Origin: Stutzerimonas stutzeri
GTDB taxonomy: Bacteria; Pseudomonadota; Gammaproteobacteria; Pseudomonadales; Pseudomonadaceae
DNA length: 64,000 nt
Direction of reading: 5' to 3'
Assembly: GCF_038561965.1 (NCBI RefSeq)
Contig: NZ_CP139348.1
Location: 3,038,001 to 3,102,000 of the forward strand
The notes beneath the pieces were generated by a model, which was given only the letters and a program-made list of their open reading frames with translations, did no database searches and was not told the DNA's origin. A program made the translations under genes and the position numbers. Shown one piece after another: positions 1-9,322 of this stretch. The first letter of the stretch is position 1. Each line of letters starts with the position of its first letter.

Positions 1-971
1 TCACGCGCCCGGCTGATCTGGTTCTGCGCCGTGACAGCGGTGCCACAGTAGCCGCACCAGGTGATGCCGATCCCGGTGACAATTCCAACGATATCGCTGG
101 CACCACGCCGTCCGTGGCGCTTATCGGTGACCGCCTGCAGTTCGTGGTACTCGTCATCGCTCAACAGCGGCGGGTAGTACCCCTCGAGCAAAAAATCCTC
201 GCCATCGATGCTGACCCGCTTGGCACCCCGCAGCGCGGGCAGCTTAATCAGCCGGTAGATCTGCTGCCCGCCCAGCCCCCAGTCGCTGAGCACGTAGCCG
301 CGCTCTTCCATCTTCCGCACCACGCGCGTGGCGCCCTCGCCTTTCTTATACAACTCCAGTGCGTAGCGCACAGCCTCGACGCGCTCCGGTAACAGCTGCC
401 AGGCCTGGCCATCCCAGCGCAACCACTGAGGGTCGCGCCCGTTTCGGATCAGCCCACGATATGTATCTGCTTGCCAGCCTTCACAGAGGCGCCGAATCGA
501 GGCCTTCACCCGCTTGCTCTTCGTGTCCGACTCCTCGTGCGCGCGGATCATCACCAGCAGCGAATAAACCAGGTCCATCGGCTGCGCTTTCAACCCGGCG
601 CGGTTGTACTCCCGGCCATCGCTCGCAGTCACGACGGTGATACCGGCATTGATGATCTGCGCCAGCTGCGCCTGCGCCTGGATGGGCTCAGCCCGGCTCA
701 GCCGGTCCAGCCCCTCTACGATCAGCACCGAACCACTCGGGATGCGCCCCTCGTCCACCGCTTTCAGAAACGCCCCGAGTGCACCCTGCTTAACGTGCTG
801 TTGGTGATAAGCGGACAAGCCCTCGTCCCGTAGCGACAGCGATTCGTCCAGCACAAACCCCCGCTCGGCTGCCCAACGCTGGGCATACTGCAGCTGACGA
901 TCGGCGCTACTTCCCGCCGCTTGCCGGGGATCGGAAAACCTCAGATAGCTGTATACCTTACCCGCCATCAT
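1..971 (-). CDS. Large serine recombinase, partial (C-terminus off the left edge)
   Basis: Reading the minus strand from 971 gives 323 uninterrupted codons that leave the window at base 1. The N-terminus has the serine-recombinase pattern (YSYLRFSD, with the Ser as likely nucleophile, then ADRQL), followed by EGLDRLSRA and a helical recombinase domain. Near the window edge CGYCG begins a zinc-ribbon typical of large serine integrases. The family catalyses site-specific integration or excision of phages and islands. Two adjacent ATG codons (971 and 968) are possible starts, overlapping the stop of the upstream gene (ATGA-type overlap), so the two are probably co-translated. The apparent plus-strand ORFs in this stretch are antisense shadows. 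The full length and C-terminal domain cannot be seen. Confidence 0.85.
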   Translation of the reverse strand, partial: MMAGKVYSYLRFSDPRQAAGSSADRQLQYAQRWAAERGFVLDESLSLRDEGLSAYHQQHVKQGALGAFLKAVDEGRIPSGSVLIVEGLDRLSRAEPIQAQAQLAQIINAGITVVTASDGREYNRAGLKAQPMDLVYSLLVMIRAHEESDTKSKRVKASIRRLCEGWQADTYRGLIRNGRDPQWLRWDGQAWQLLPERVEAVRYALELYKKGEGATRVVRKMEERGYVLSDWGLGGQQIYRLIKLPALRGAKRVSIDGEDFLLEGYYPPLLSDDEYHELQAVTDKRHGRRGASDIVGIVTGIGITWCGYCGTAVTAQNQISRAR

Positions 972-2029
972 GAAGGCTCTTTGACGTTGACCTTCTTAGG
1001 TTTTTTTACTAACCCACGAAATTTATCAACAGCCGAGGTAATACTATTCATTGACTCAAGCATGTAATTGAAATCGTTGTCGTTAATTTGTTTTGCATCA
1101 GGCCAATGAGCCTCACGCTTCAAGTACTCTAGCATTTCACTTCTTAGAACTGCAGAGTCTTCAGCTGTTGATGAAAACTCCCTCAGGGCATAATAGGACA
1201 GAAGACATCTATCATAATGGGATTTAACACGGGCATAGGAAAGTGACGAATCAATAAAGCTTCGATATTGCTTCAAAAACCAAGCAGCCAGAAATTCAAT
1301 AACGACAAAGGTTATCGTACAGGAGAACATTCCTAAAGCGACTACAGCGCTTAGCTCGTCACCCCTTGCCCAAAACTGCCAAAAGAGAATCGATATAATA
1401 TAGAAGAATAAGCCCGCCCCGAGATACCCAACACCTTTATCAAGCAATTTAGAGGCCTTCTCGTCAGATAGACTTATTTGCTTATCAAGATCACTAATAA
1501 TCCGCTTTAAATAATGATCAAATTCTGGCCTTTTGGAGTCTTTGCTATCGGTGCTTATGGTCTCTGTAGCTTGATCAATCGCCTGTGTTAGTACATCAGC
1601 TAACTCGTCAACCTTCGCCTCAGCAATAGTTGACATCTCAGCCTTTGATTCTTGATGACGTCGGTCAATTTCAGAAAAGGAATCGAAGTAAAAACTCCTG
1701 TAGGGCATCACAAATAGCATAATCACAGAGCACAAATACAATATTATCGCAGCGATTAACGAGTATTTACTTTGCAGGAAGTGGTCTAGATAGTTTGAAT
1801 TTGAAGCGTCTAAGCCCAGAACCGCGATCGCAATACAGACGTTTAACAATAAAAAGTATTGGACGCGAAAGCGTAACTGCCTACGCTTCCAAGCCTTTAG
1901 ATTCCATTCATGGGTTAACGACCTTTCAAGCTCTGCATCACGGTTCTCTTCCTGCCTGACCCACTCTTCACTGCTCTTGAATCGTCCCTGAATAGCCTCA
2001 GTGGCGGATGCTGCGGCTGATTTTTCCAT
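968..2029 (-). CDS. Hypothetical four-helix membrane protein of the recombinase island
   Basis: About 353 aa. I do not recognise a family. Two pairs of hydrophobic segments are visible: one pair in the first third (YFLLLNVCIAIAVLGL and SLIAAIILYLCSVIMLFV) and one after the middle (GYLGAGLFFYIISILFW and a Val/Phe/Ile-rich helix). They are separated by a charged, possibly coiled-coil segment (AKVDELADVLTQAIDQA). The gene is much more A+T-rich than its neighbours, which suggests horizontal acquisition with the downstream recombinase, whose start it overlaps. I chose ATG at 2029 because GGGAGGGG lies just upstream; the frame stays open to a TTG at 2080, which would add 17 residues. Function unknown; phage exclusion or defence is speculation. 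Confidence 0.6.
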   Translation of the reverse strand: MEKSAAASATEAIQGRFKSSEEWVRQEENRDAELERSLTHEWNLKAWKRRQLRFRVQYFLLLNVCIAIAVLGLDASNSNYLDHFLQSKYSLIAAIILYLCSVIMLFVMPYRSFYFDSFSEIDRRHQESKAEMSTIAEAKVDELADVLTQAIDQATETISTDSKDSKRPEFDHYLKRIISDLDKQISLSDEKASKLLDKGVGYLGAGLFFYIISILFWQFWARGDELSAVVALGMFSCTITFVVIEFLAAWFLKQYRSFIDSSLSYARVKSHYDRCLLSYYALREFSSTAEDSAVLRSEMLEYLKREAHWPDAKQINDNDFNYMLESMNSITSAVDKFRGLVKKPKKVNVKEPS

Positions 2030-2137
2030 CTCCCCTCCCTGCGATGGGTTTCGTTTTTGATTTGCGCGTTTTTTGACCAATCTATAGAATCGCGCGCCTT
2101 TAGAAGCAGCTCGGGGCGCGCCCGACGGAGAGATTAC

Positions 2138-3460
2138 ATGAGCAAGTCCCCGAGTGTAGGGTTTATTTCCTTAGGGTGCCCCAAGGCAACGGTCGATTCT
2201 GAACGCATCCTCACCCAGCTGCGCATGGAGGGTTACCAGATCGTGCCGTCCTACGAGGACGCCGATGTGGTGGTGGTCAACACCTGCGGGTTCATCGACA
2301 GCGCCAAGGCCGAATCGCTGGATGCCATTGGCGAGGCGATCGCCGAGAACGGCAAAGTCATCGTCACCGGCTGCATGGGCGTGGATGAGAACAACATCCG
2401 CGGCGTACACCCCAGCGTGCTGGCAGTCACCGGGCCGCAGCAGTACGAGCAGGTGGTCAACGCCGTGCACGCAGCGGTGCCGCCGAACCTCGAGCACGAT
2501 CCCTTCGTCGATCTGGTGCCGCCGCAAGGCATCAAGCTCACCCCGCGCCACTACGCCTATCTGAAGATTTCCGAGGGCTGCAACCACAGCTGCAGCTTCT
2601 GCATCATCCCGTCGATGCGCGGCAAGCTGGTCAGCCGGCCGGTGGGCGATGTGCTCAGCGAAGCGGAGCGCCTGGTCAAGGCCGGCGTCAAGGAAGTCCT
2701 AGTGATCAGCCAGGACACCAGCGCCTACGGCGTCGACCTCAAGTACAAGCTCGACTTCTGGAACGGCCAGCCGGTCAAGACCCGCATGCTCGAACTGTGC
2801 GAGGAGCTGGGCAAGATGGGCGTCTGGGTGCGCCTGCACTACGTCTACCCGTACCCGAACGTCGACGACGTGATCCCGCTGATGGCCGCCGGCAAGATCC
2901 TGCCGTACCTGGATATCCCCTTCCAGCACGCCAGCCCGAAGGTGCTCAAGGCCATGAAGCGTCCGGCCTTCGAAGACAAGACCCTGGCGCGCATCAAGAA
3001 ATGGCGCGAGATCTGCCCCGAGCTGACCATCCGCTCGACTTTCATCGTCGGCTTCCCCGGCGAAACCGAAGAAGACTTCCAATACCTGCTCGACTGGCTG
3101 ACCGAAGCCCAGCTCGACCGCGTCGGCTGCTTCCAGTATTCACCGGTTGAAGGCGCACCCGCCGAGGTCCTCGGGCTGGAGGCAGTGCCGGACGAGATCA
3201 AGCAGGAGCGCTGGGATCGTTTCATGGCACACCAGCAGGCCATCAGCGCCGAGCGCCTGCAGCGCAAGGTCGGCCAGGAGCTGGACGTACTGATCGACGA
3301 AGTGGACGAAGACGGCGCCATCGGCCGCTCCTGGGCCGACGCCCCGGAGATCGACGGCATGGTCTACGTCGACAGCGCACATCCGCTGCAGCCGGGCGAC
3401 AAGGTCCGCGTTCGGGTTACCAACGCCGACGAGTACGACCTCTGGGCCGAAGTGATCTGA
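2138..3460 (+). CDS. rimO: Ribosomal protein uS12 methylthiotransferase RimO
   Basis: Radical-SAM enzyme that adds a methylthio group to the conserved aspartate of ribosomal protein S12. The 440-aa length matches the family. An N-terminal UPF0004 domain contains conserved cysteines (LGCPKATVDSE, NTCGF, TGCMG). The radical-SAM cluster motif is CNHSCSFC, and a C-terminal TRAM domain ends at YDLWAEVI. The frame is open further upstream, but ATG at 2138 with GGAG at 2127-2130 fits the known N-terminus (MSKSPSVGFISLGCPKA). It is the first ordinary chromosomal gene to the right of the recombinase island and is followed by a strong hairpin terminator. No sign of damage. Confidence 0.97.
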   Translation: MSKSPSVGFISLGCPKATVDSERILTQLRMEGYQIVPSYEDADVVVVNTCGFIDSAKAESLDAIGEAIAENGKVIVTGCMGVDENNIRGVHPSVLAVTGPQQYEQVVNAVHAAVPPNLEHDPFVDLVPPQGIKLTPRHYAYLKISEGCNHSCSFCIIPSMRGKLVSRPVGDVLSEAERLVKAGVKEVLVISQDTSAYGVDLKYKLDFWNGQPVKTRMLELCEELGKMGVWVRLHYVYPYPNVDDVIPLMAAGKILPYLDIPFQHASPKVLKAMKRPAFEDKTLARIKKWREICPELTIRSTFIVGFPGETEEDFQYLLDWLTEAQLDRVGCFQYSPVEGAPAEVLGLEAVPDEIKQERWDRFMAHQQAISAERLQRKVGQELDVLIDEVDEDGAIGRSWADAPEIDGMVYVDSAHPLQPGDKVRVRVTNADEYDLWAEVI

Positions 3461-3474
3461 GCCAAGCGCGTATA

Positions 3475-3506
3475 TGAAAACGCCCCGCTATTGCGGGGCG
3501 TTTTCA
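3475..3506. terminator. Bidirectional rho-independent terminator between rimO and betA
   Basis: TGAAAACGCCCCGC, loop TATT, then GCGGGGCGTTTTCA. The A-run on one side and T-run on the other let it end both converging genes. Confidence 0.93.
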
Positions 3507-3580
3507 TTTCTGCGCGACGAGTCCTCGGCGGCAAGGGTGGAAAACGGCGACGCCTTTGCCAACTCCAGGCTGCGGGTTCA

Positions 3581-5254
3581 TCAACGCTGCGGCGGATGCC
3601 GCACCGGTGCGCCGTTGGCCACGAAGTAGTCGGCCGTGCTGCGCGGCAATGGCGCCTGGCCACGGATGCGATCGACGATCTTCTCCGCCAGCATGATGGT
3701 GGTGGCGTTGAGGTTGCCGGTGATGATCTGCGGCATGATCGAGGCATCCACCACGCGCAGCCCTTCCACCCCATGCACCCGGCCCTGGCCGTCGACCACG
3801 GCCATGTCATCCGTACCCATCTTGCAGGAGCAGGACGGGTGATAGGCCGTCTCCGCGTGCTCGCGGACGAAGGCGTCCAGCTCTGCATCGCTCTGCGCTT
3901 CCACGCCCGGGTTCAACTCGCGCCCACGATACGGATCGAGTGCCGGCTGGGCGATGATCTCGCGGGTGAGGCGGATGGCATCGCGGAACTCGCGCCAGTC
4001 CTGCTCGTGGGCCATGTAGTTGAACAGGATGCTCGGATCGACCCGCGGATCGGTGGAGCGAATCTCGATACGGCCGCGGCTGGGCGAGCGCATCGAGCCG
4101 ACGTGGGCCTGGAAGCTGTGCCCGTCATGGGCATTGCTGCCGTTGTAGCTGACCGCCACCGGCAGGAAGTGGAACTGGATGTTCGGCCATTCGAACTCGT
4201 CGCTGCTGCGGATGAAGCCGCCGGCCTCGAACTGGTTGCTGGCGCCGATACCCGAACCCAGGAACAGCCATTCAGCGCCGATAGCAGGCTGGTTCCACCA
4301 CTTGAGCGCCGGGTACAGCGACACCGGCTTCAGGCACTCGAACTGCAGGTACATCTCCAGGTGATCCTGCAGGTTCTGGCCGACGCCAGGCAGCTCCTGC
4401 ACCAACGTGACGCCGAGCTTCTTCAGCAACGCGCCAGGGCCAACCCCGGAGCGCTGCAGGATCTGCGGCGAGGCGATGGCGCCGCCACACAGCAACACTT
4501 CACGGCGTGCACGCGCCACCTGTGGCTGCTCGCGGCCGCGCAGGTAACGTACACCTATGGCACGCTTGCCTTCGAACAGCACGCGATCGGTGACGGCGTG
4601 GGTAAGGACGGTCAGGTTCGGCCGCTCCTTGGCCTGGTCCAGATAACCACGCGCCGTGCTGGCGCGCCGGCCCTGAGGCGTCACGGTGCGGTCCATCGGG
4701 CCGAAGCCTTCCTGCTGGAAGCCATTGAGATCGTCGGTACGGGGATAACCGGCCTGCACGCCGGCCTCGACCATGGCTTGGAACAGCTCGTTGTTGTTCG
4801 CCTTGGGCGTGGTCACGCTGACCGGGCCGTCGCCACCGTGGTAGTCGTTGGGGCCGATGTCGCGCGACTCGGCCTTGCGGAAGTACGGCAGGCAGTCGAG
4901 GTAGGTCCAGTCCTCCAGCCCCGGCGCCTTGGCCCAGTTGTCGTAGTCCAGGGCGTTGCCGCGGATGTAGCACATGCCGTTGATCAAAGAGGAGCCGCCC
5001 AGGCCCTTGCCGCGGCCGCAGTCCATGCGGCGGTTGTTCATGTGCGGCTCGGGATCGGTCTTGTAGGCCCAGTTATAGCGAGTGCCCTGCAGCGGATACG
5101 CCAGTGCTGCGGGCATCTGGGTACGGAAGTCCAATCGATAGTCCGGCCCACCGGCTTCGAGCAGCAGCACGCTGACATCGGCGTCCTCGGTCAGCCGCGC
5201 GGCCAGCACGTTCCCGGCCGAGCCGGCGCCGACAATGATGTAGTCGTATTCCAT
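3581..5254 (-). CDS. betA: Choline dehydrogenase BetA
   Basis: FAD-dependent GMC oxidoreductase that oxidises choline to betaine aldehyde, the first step of glycine betaine synthesis. The 557-aa length is typical. The N-terminus carries the dinucleotide-binding fold (IIVGAGSAGNVLAARL, then LLLEAGG), followed by GRGKGLGGSSLINGM and the C-terminal AYHPSCSCKMG and GNLNATTIMLAEK segments with the active-site His and Asn of the family. It starts 14 bp after betB stops, with a strong GGAGGGAG ribosome-binding site, so the two are co-transcribed. It ends facing rimO across a shared terminator. Confidence 0.96.
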   Translation of the reverse strand: MEYDYIIVGAGSAGNVLAARLTEDADVSVLLLEAGGPDYRLDFRTQMPAALAYPLQGTRYNWAYKTDPEPHMNNRRMDCGRGKGLGGSSLINGMCYIRGNALDYDNWAKAPGLEDWTYLDCLPYFRKAESRDIGPNDYHGGDGPVSVTTPKANNNELFQAMVEAGVQAGYPRTDDLNGFQQEGFGPMDRTVTPQGRRASTARGYLDQAKERPNLTVLTHAVTDRVLFEGKRAIGVRYLRGREQPQVARARREVLLCGGAIASPQILQRSGVGPGALLKKLGVTLVQELPGVGQNLQDHLEMYLQFECLKPVSLYPALKWWNQPAIGAEWLFLGSGIGASNQFEAGGFIRSSDEFEWPNIQFHFLPVAVSYNGSNAHDGHSFQAHVGSMRSPSRGRIEIRSTDPRVDPSILFNYMAHEQDWREFRDAIRLTREIIAQPALDPYRGRELNPGVEAQSDAELDAFVREHAETAYHPSCSCKMGTDDMAVVDGQGRVHGVEGLRVVDASIMPQIITGNLNATTIMLAEKIVDRIRGQAPLPRSTADYFVANGAPVRHPPQR

Positions 5255-5268
5255 GCGTTCTCCCTCCC

Positions 5269-6741
5269 TCAGAAGACCGAGGCGAACTCGCCCAGCTCCA
5301 CCTGCACCGACTTAACCCGGGTGTAGTGCGCCAGCGAGGCGATTCCATTTTCGCGGCCGATGCCGGACTGCTTGTAGCCCCCGACCGGCATCTGCGCCGG
5401 CGACTCGCCCCAGGTATTGATCCAGCAGATGCCGGCTTCCAGGCGATGGATGATGCGGTGCGCCCGCGCCAGATCGGTGGTGACCACGCCCGCGGCGAGG
5501 CCGTAATCGGTGTCATTGGCGCGGCGGATGACTTCTTCCTCGTCCTGATACTCCAGCAGGCTCAGTACCGGGCCGAAGATTTCCTCGCGCACGATGGTCA
5601 TGTCGTCGCGGCAGTCGGTGAAGATGGTCGGCGCGACAAAGGCGCCCTTGGCGTAATCGCCTTCAGTTACCCGCTCCCCACCACAGAGCACCCGCGCACC
5701 GGCGGCTTTGCCCTTGGCGATGTAGTCGAGCACGTTGTTCATGTGCGCGAAGCCGACCAGCGGACCGAAGTTGGTTTCTTCCAGCTGTGGATCGCCAAGG
5801 CGAATGCGCAGCACCCGCTCCAAGAGCTTGGCCTCGAACGCAGATTTCAGACCGGCCGGGACGAACACTCGGGTGCCGTTGGTGCACACTTGCCCAGAGC
5901 TGAAGAAATTGGCCATCACCGCAATGTCGGCCGCGCGGTCCAGATCGGCGTCTTCGCAAATGATCAGCGGCGACTTGCCGCCCAACTCCATGGTCACGTC
6001 CTTGAGCGACGACGACGCCGCGCGGGCCATGACCTTCTTGCCGGTGGCCACGCCGCCGGTGAAGGACACCTTGGCGATGCGTGGGTGCTCGGTGAGCAGC
6101 GCCCCGATGCCGGAGCCGCTGCCGGTCAGCACATTGAACACGCCATCCGGCAGACCGGCCTCGCTGAAGATCTCCGCCAGTTTCAGCGCACTCAGCGAGG
6201 TGACTTCGCTGGGTTTGAAGATCATCGCGTTGCCCGCAGCAAGCGCCGGTGCGGCTTTCCACAGGGCAATCTGGATCGGGTAGTTCCAGGCACCGATACC
6301 GGCCACCACGCCCAGCGGCTCGCGCCGGGTATAGACGAAGCTGCTGTCGCGCAGCGGAATCTGCTCACCTTCGATGGCCGGTGCCAAGCCGGCGTAATAC
6401 TCCAGCACGTCGGCGCCGGTGACGATGTCGACGCCGCGGGTTTCGCTCAGCGGCTTGCCGGTATCCAGGGTTTCCAGCAGTGCCAGCTCGTCGTTGCGCT
6501 CGCGCAGCAGGTCGACCGCGCGGCGCATGATTCGCGCGCGCTCGATACCGGTCAGCGCCGCCCAGATGCGCTGGCCCTGCTCGGCACTTTCAACCGCGCG
6601 CTCCAGATCGGCCGCGCCGGCCTCGGCCACTTCGGCCAGGACTTCGCCATTGGCCGGGTTGATGCTCTGGAAGGTTTGATTGCTGCTGGCGTTCACGTAA
6701 CCGCCATGGATATAGAGTTGCTGCCGTGGGAAACGGGCCAT
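5269..6741 (-). CDS. betB: Betaine aldehyde dehydrogenase BetB
   Basis: NAD(P)-dependent aldehyde dehydrogenase that oxidises betaine aldehyde to the osmoprotectant glycine betaine. 490 aa, the usual length. Visible ALDH features are the Rossmann glycine motif (FTGGVATGKKVM), the general-base region MELGGKSPLI, the nucleophile Cys in SSGQVCTNGTRV, and EEIFGPVLS. It sits between betT and betA on the same strand. In many pseudomonads the repressor gene betI adjoins betB; here the 91-bp upstream gap holds only two hairpins. Confidence 0.96.
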   Translation of the reverse strand: MARFPRQQLYIHGGYVNASSNQTFQSINPANGEVLAEVAEAGAADLERAVESAEQGQRIWAALTGIERARIMRRAVDLLRERNDELALLETLDTGKPLSETRGVDIVTGADVLEYYAGLAPAIEGEQIPLRDSSFVYTRREPLGVVAGIGAWNYPIQIALWKAAPALAAGNAMIFKPSEVTSLSALKLAEIFSEAGLPDGVFNVLTGSGSGIGALLTEHPRIAKVSFTGGVATGKKVMARAASSSLKDVTMELGGKSPLIICEDADLDRAADIAVMANFFSSGQVCTNGTRVFVPAGLKSAFEAKLLERVLRIRLGDPQLEETNFGPLVGFAHMNNVLDYIAKGKAAGARVLCGGERVTEGDYAKGAFVAPTIFTDCRDDMTIVREEIFGPVLSLLEYQDEEEVIRRANDTDYGLAAGVVTTDLARAHRIIHRLEAGICWINTWGESPAQMPVGGYKQSGIGRENGIASLAHYTRVKSVQVELGEFASVF

Positions 6742-6766
6742 GTTCTACCTCGTGCGTGTGTTTGTG

Positions 6767-6825
6767 GCGGCAGCGGATCACGCTGCCGCGACATGAATGG
6801 AGCGCCTCGGGGATCGCCCGAGGCG
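6767..6825 (-). other. Two tandem 9-bp-stem hairpins between betT and betB
   Basis: On plus, 6767-6789 is GCGGCAGCG, loop GATCA, CGCTGCCGC. 6803-6825 is CGCCTCGGG, loop GATCG, CCCGAGGCG. Both stems are perfect. Neither has a T-run on the betT transcript side, so they look more like mRNA-processing or stabilising hairpins, or an attenuating pair, than ordinary terminators. Confidence 0.6.
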
Positions 6826-6832
6826 TACGTGG

Positions 6833-8899
6833 TCAGGCTGTCGGCGTAGCGCCCGGGTTGGGCATGCCGCTTTCACCACCACCGTTTTCGCGTTGCAGAT
6901 GCAGGAAGTGCATGTGGTGCTCGTAGTGGTCGAGGATGTCCTCGATCAGTTGGCGCCGGGAGTAGCCCATCAGGTCGTAACCCAGGCTGCCCTGGCGCAA
7001 ATGCACCTCGAGCCGGTAGTAGTCCGCGTTGCCGCTCTGCGTGCGCAGGGCAAAGGACGGCATCGTGCCGCGCACGGGCCAGATCTGGTAGGTGAAGTCC
7101 TGCTCGCTGCCCAGATTGACGTGCAGCGCCAGGTGCTCGTTGCCCGGTTCGCCTTCGACGATCTCCACCGGCACGCCCTTCTCGCCCAGCGCCGTCTGGA
7201 TCTCTTCCATCGCTGGCTTGCAGACGTCCTTCAGGTAGCGACGGATCTGCGAGCGGCTGGGGAAGCTCATCGCTCGAGACAGGCGCTGGCTCCAGTTCAT
7301 CTGCGTATGTTCAAGCGTGGCGCGACCGGACAGGTAGCCGGACAGGCTCTTCTGGTAGCTGTCGGCCATGACGCCTTCGACGTGCAATGCCTTGAACAAC
7401 CCGTACATCATGAACAGCAGCACGATGGAGAACGGCAGGCCCATGATCACCACGGTGCCCTGCAGCGCGGTCAGGCCACCGGCGATCAGCAACGCCAGGG
7501 TGAGGATGCCGATGATCGCCGCCCAGAGGATGCGCATCCACACCGGCGCATCGCTGTTGACGTCCTTGAGGATCGAGGTGAAGTTCGACAGCACCAGCGA
7601 GCCAGAGTCGCCGGAGGTGACGAAGAAGACGATTGCGAGGATGGTCACCACGATGGTGGTAAGGCCGGCCCACGGCAGGCTCTGCAGGAAGAGGTAGATC
7701 GACGAGCCAGGGTTGCTCACCGCCTGCTGGCCGAATTCGAGCGCACCGCCCATGACCATTTCGATGGCGCTGTTACCCATGATCGACATCCAGGCCATCA
7801 TAAAGGCCAGCGGCAGCAGCAGCGTGCCGATGACGAACTCGCGGATGGTGCGGCCGCGGGAAATCCGCGCCAGGAACAGCCCTACGAACGGCCCCCAGGC
7901 AATCCACCAGGCCCAGAAGAACACTGTCCAGGCATTCAGCCAGTCGGTCGGACGGCGGTAGGCATAGGTATCCAGCGACAGGCTGATGAAGTTGGAAAAA
8001 TAATCACCGACATTCATCACCAATGCGTTGAGCAGGAACACCGTGTCACCGACCACCAGCACGAACAGCAGCAGCAGAACCGCCAGCAGCATGTTGAACT
8101 CGGAAAGCCGGCGAATCCCCCGCTCCACCCCGGTCGCCGCCGAGATCGCCGAAAACACCACGATCAGCACCACCAGCACCGCCTGGGTGAGTGTGCCTTC
8201 CGGAATGCCAAAGATGTAGTTGAGGCCGAAGTTCAGCTGGATGATGCCGATGCCCAGACTGGTGGCGATACCGAAGATCGTACCCAGTACCGCGGCGGTA
8301 TCGACGGTGTGGCCGATAGGGCCATAGATGCGCTTGCCGAAGATCGGGTACAGCGACGAGCGAATCGACAGCGGCAATCCCTGACGGAAGCTGAAATACG
8401 CCAGCGACATGCCGACCAGTGTGTAGACACCCCAGCCGGAGAGGCCCCAGTGCAGGAAGGTCAGCTCCATCGCATGGCGCGCTGCCTGGGTGGTTCCGCC
8501 CTCACCTACCGGCGGCTCGATAAACTGGGTGATGGGTTCGGCGATACAGAAGAACAGCAGGTCAATGCCGATGCCGGCGGAGAACAGCATCGCCGCCCAG
8601 GTGACCACGTTGAACTCAGGCTTGGAGTGATCCGGCCCGAGACGGATCTTGCCGTAGCGACTGGTCGCCACGATCACCACGAATAACAGATAGAGCAGCA
8701 CGGCGAGGAAGTAGAACCAGCCGAATGTGTTGGATATCCAGCCGAGTACCGTATTGATGACCGCCAACGAGCGGTCGGTGAAAAACATCGTCCATACGGC
8801 AAACAACACAATGGCGATGGCAGAACCGTAGAAGACTACGGGATTGATTCGGTCAGCAGGCGCTTCGGAATCGTGGGGCGAGAGCTCAGCCTCGTTCAT
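6833..8899 (-). CDS. betT: High-affinity choline transporter BetT (BCCT family)
   Basis: Proton- or ion-coupled choline uptake protein of the inner membrane. At 688 aa it has the long C-terminal cytoplasmic tail (about 150 residues after the last membrane helix) of osmoregulated BetT proteins. About 12 hydrophobic helices are visible. The BCCT signature region WTVFFWAWWIAWGPFVGLF is present, followed by ARISRGRTIREF. AGGAG precedes the ATG. It is upstream of betB and betA on the same strand and supplies their substrate. No betI-like repressor gene is present in the window. Confidence 0.95.
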   Translation of the reverse strand: MNEAELSPHDSEAPADRINPVVFYGSAIAIVLFAVWTMFFTDRSLAVINTVLGWISNTFGWFYFLAVLLYLLFVVIVATSRYGKIRLGPDHSKPEFNVVTWAAMLFSAGIGIDLLFFCIAEPITQFIEPPVGEGGTTQAARHAMELTFLHWGLSGWGVYTLVGMSLAYFSFRQGLPLSIRSSLYPIFGKRIYGPIGHTVDTAAVLGTIFGIATSLGIGIIQLNFGLNYIFGIPEGTLTQAVLVVLIVVFSAISAATGVERGIRRLSEFNMLLAVLLLLFVLVVGDTVFLLNALVMNVGDYFSNFISLSLDTYAYRRPTDWLNAWTVFFWAWWIAWGPFVGLFLARISRGRTIREFVIGTLLLPLAFMMAWMSIMGNSAIEMVMGGALEFGQQAVSNPGSSIYLFLQSLPWAGLTTIVVTILAIVFFVTSGDSGSLVLSNFTSILKDVNSDAPVWMRILWAAIIGILTLALLIAGGLTALQGTVVIMGLPFSIVLLFMMYGLFKALHVEGVMADSYQKSLSGYLSGRATLEHTQMNWSQRLSRAMSFPSRSQIRRYLKDVCKPAMEEIQTALGEKGVPVEIVEGEPGNEHLALHVNLGSEQDFTYQIWPVRGTMPSFALRTQSGNADYYRLEVHLRQGSLGYDLMGYSRRQLIEDILDHYEHHMHFLHLQRENGGGESGMPNPGATPTA

Positions 8900-9322
8900 C
8901 AGTTCTATCTCCTGAACTTGTTCTGGCTTTTACGACATCGCTATGCGACGTATTGCGGCAGGTGGCGTGCAATTGATTAGCGATTGCGCCGACCTGATGG
9001 CGGGGTGGGCATGCATAACGACCGTGCTGATGACAGTCATGCCCGTCGGCAAGCAATGCCGACGAAAAACATAAGGTTGAATTCTGCTCCTATAATGGCA
9101 AAGTCGGCGCGCATCCTACACGATAAGTGGCTAATTTGCGAACCGGAACGAAATCGTGGCTGCTCTAGCGTCCATGATTCGACCCTCCGGTCGTCTGTGT
9201 GGACTGCTCACAAGAGGGCTTGCGCTGCCACCAGCGGCGGCATTTTCAGCAACGGTGTCCTGACTTATGATCAGCGCCGCGCAGCAGGCGCCTCCCCCTT
9301 TTTCACGCCCAGAGATGAACTC
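8900..9322. promoter_or_regulatory. Intergenic region between betT and trpB
   Basis: 423 bp between divergent genes. It contains an excellent -10 hexamer TATAAT at 9091-9096 without a clear -35, and a hairpin (CGTCGGCA, 5-nt loop, TGCCGACG) at 9044-9064. A frame continuous with trpB stays open back to 8984 but lacks coding character. I see no gene here. A possible short leader ORF has no Trp codons, so attenuation is unsupported. Confidence 0.4.

Noticed and set aside
114..833. Plus-strand ORFs over the left edge
   Set aside because: They are antisense to a complete, motif-bearing serine-recombinase frame on minus.
3491..8686. Very long plus-strand ORFs opposite betA, betB and betT (up to 629 aa)
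   Set aside because: Shadow frames from high-G+C codon bias; His/Arg/Gln-rich with no domain, while the minus strand has clear enzymes.
9044..9064. Rho-independent terminator upstream of trpB
   Set aside because: A good hairpin but the following bases on plus are A-rich, not T-rich, and the T-run on minus precedes the stem.
9173..9270. Possible trp leader peptide before trpB
   Set aside because: The short frame starting at the ATG near 9173 has no Trp codons and no clear attenuator follows.
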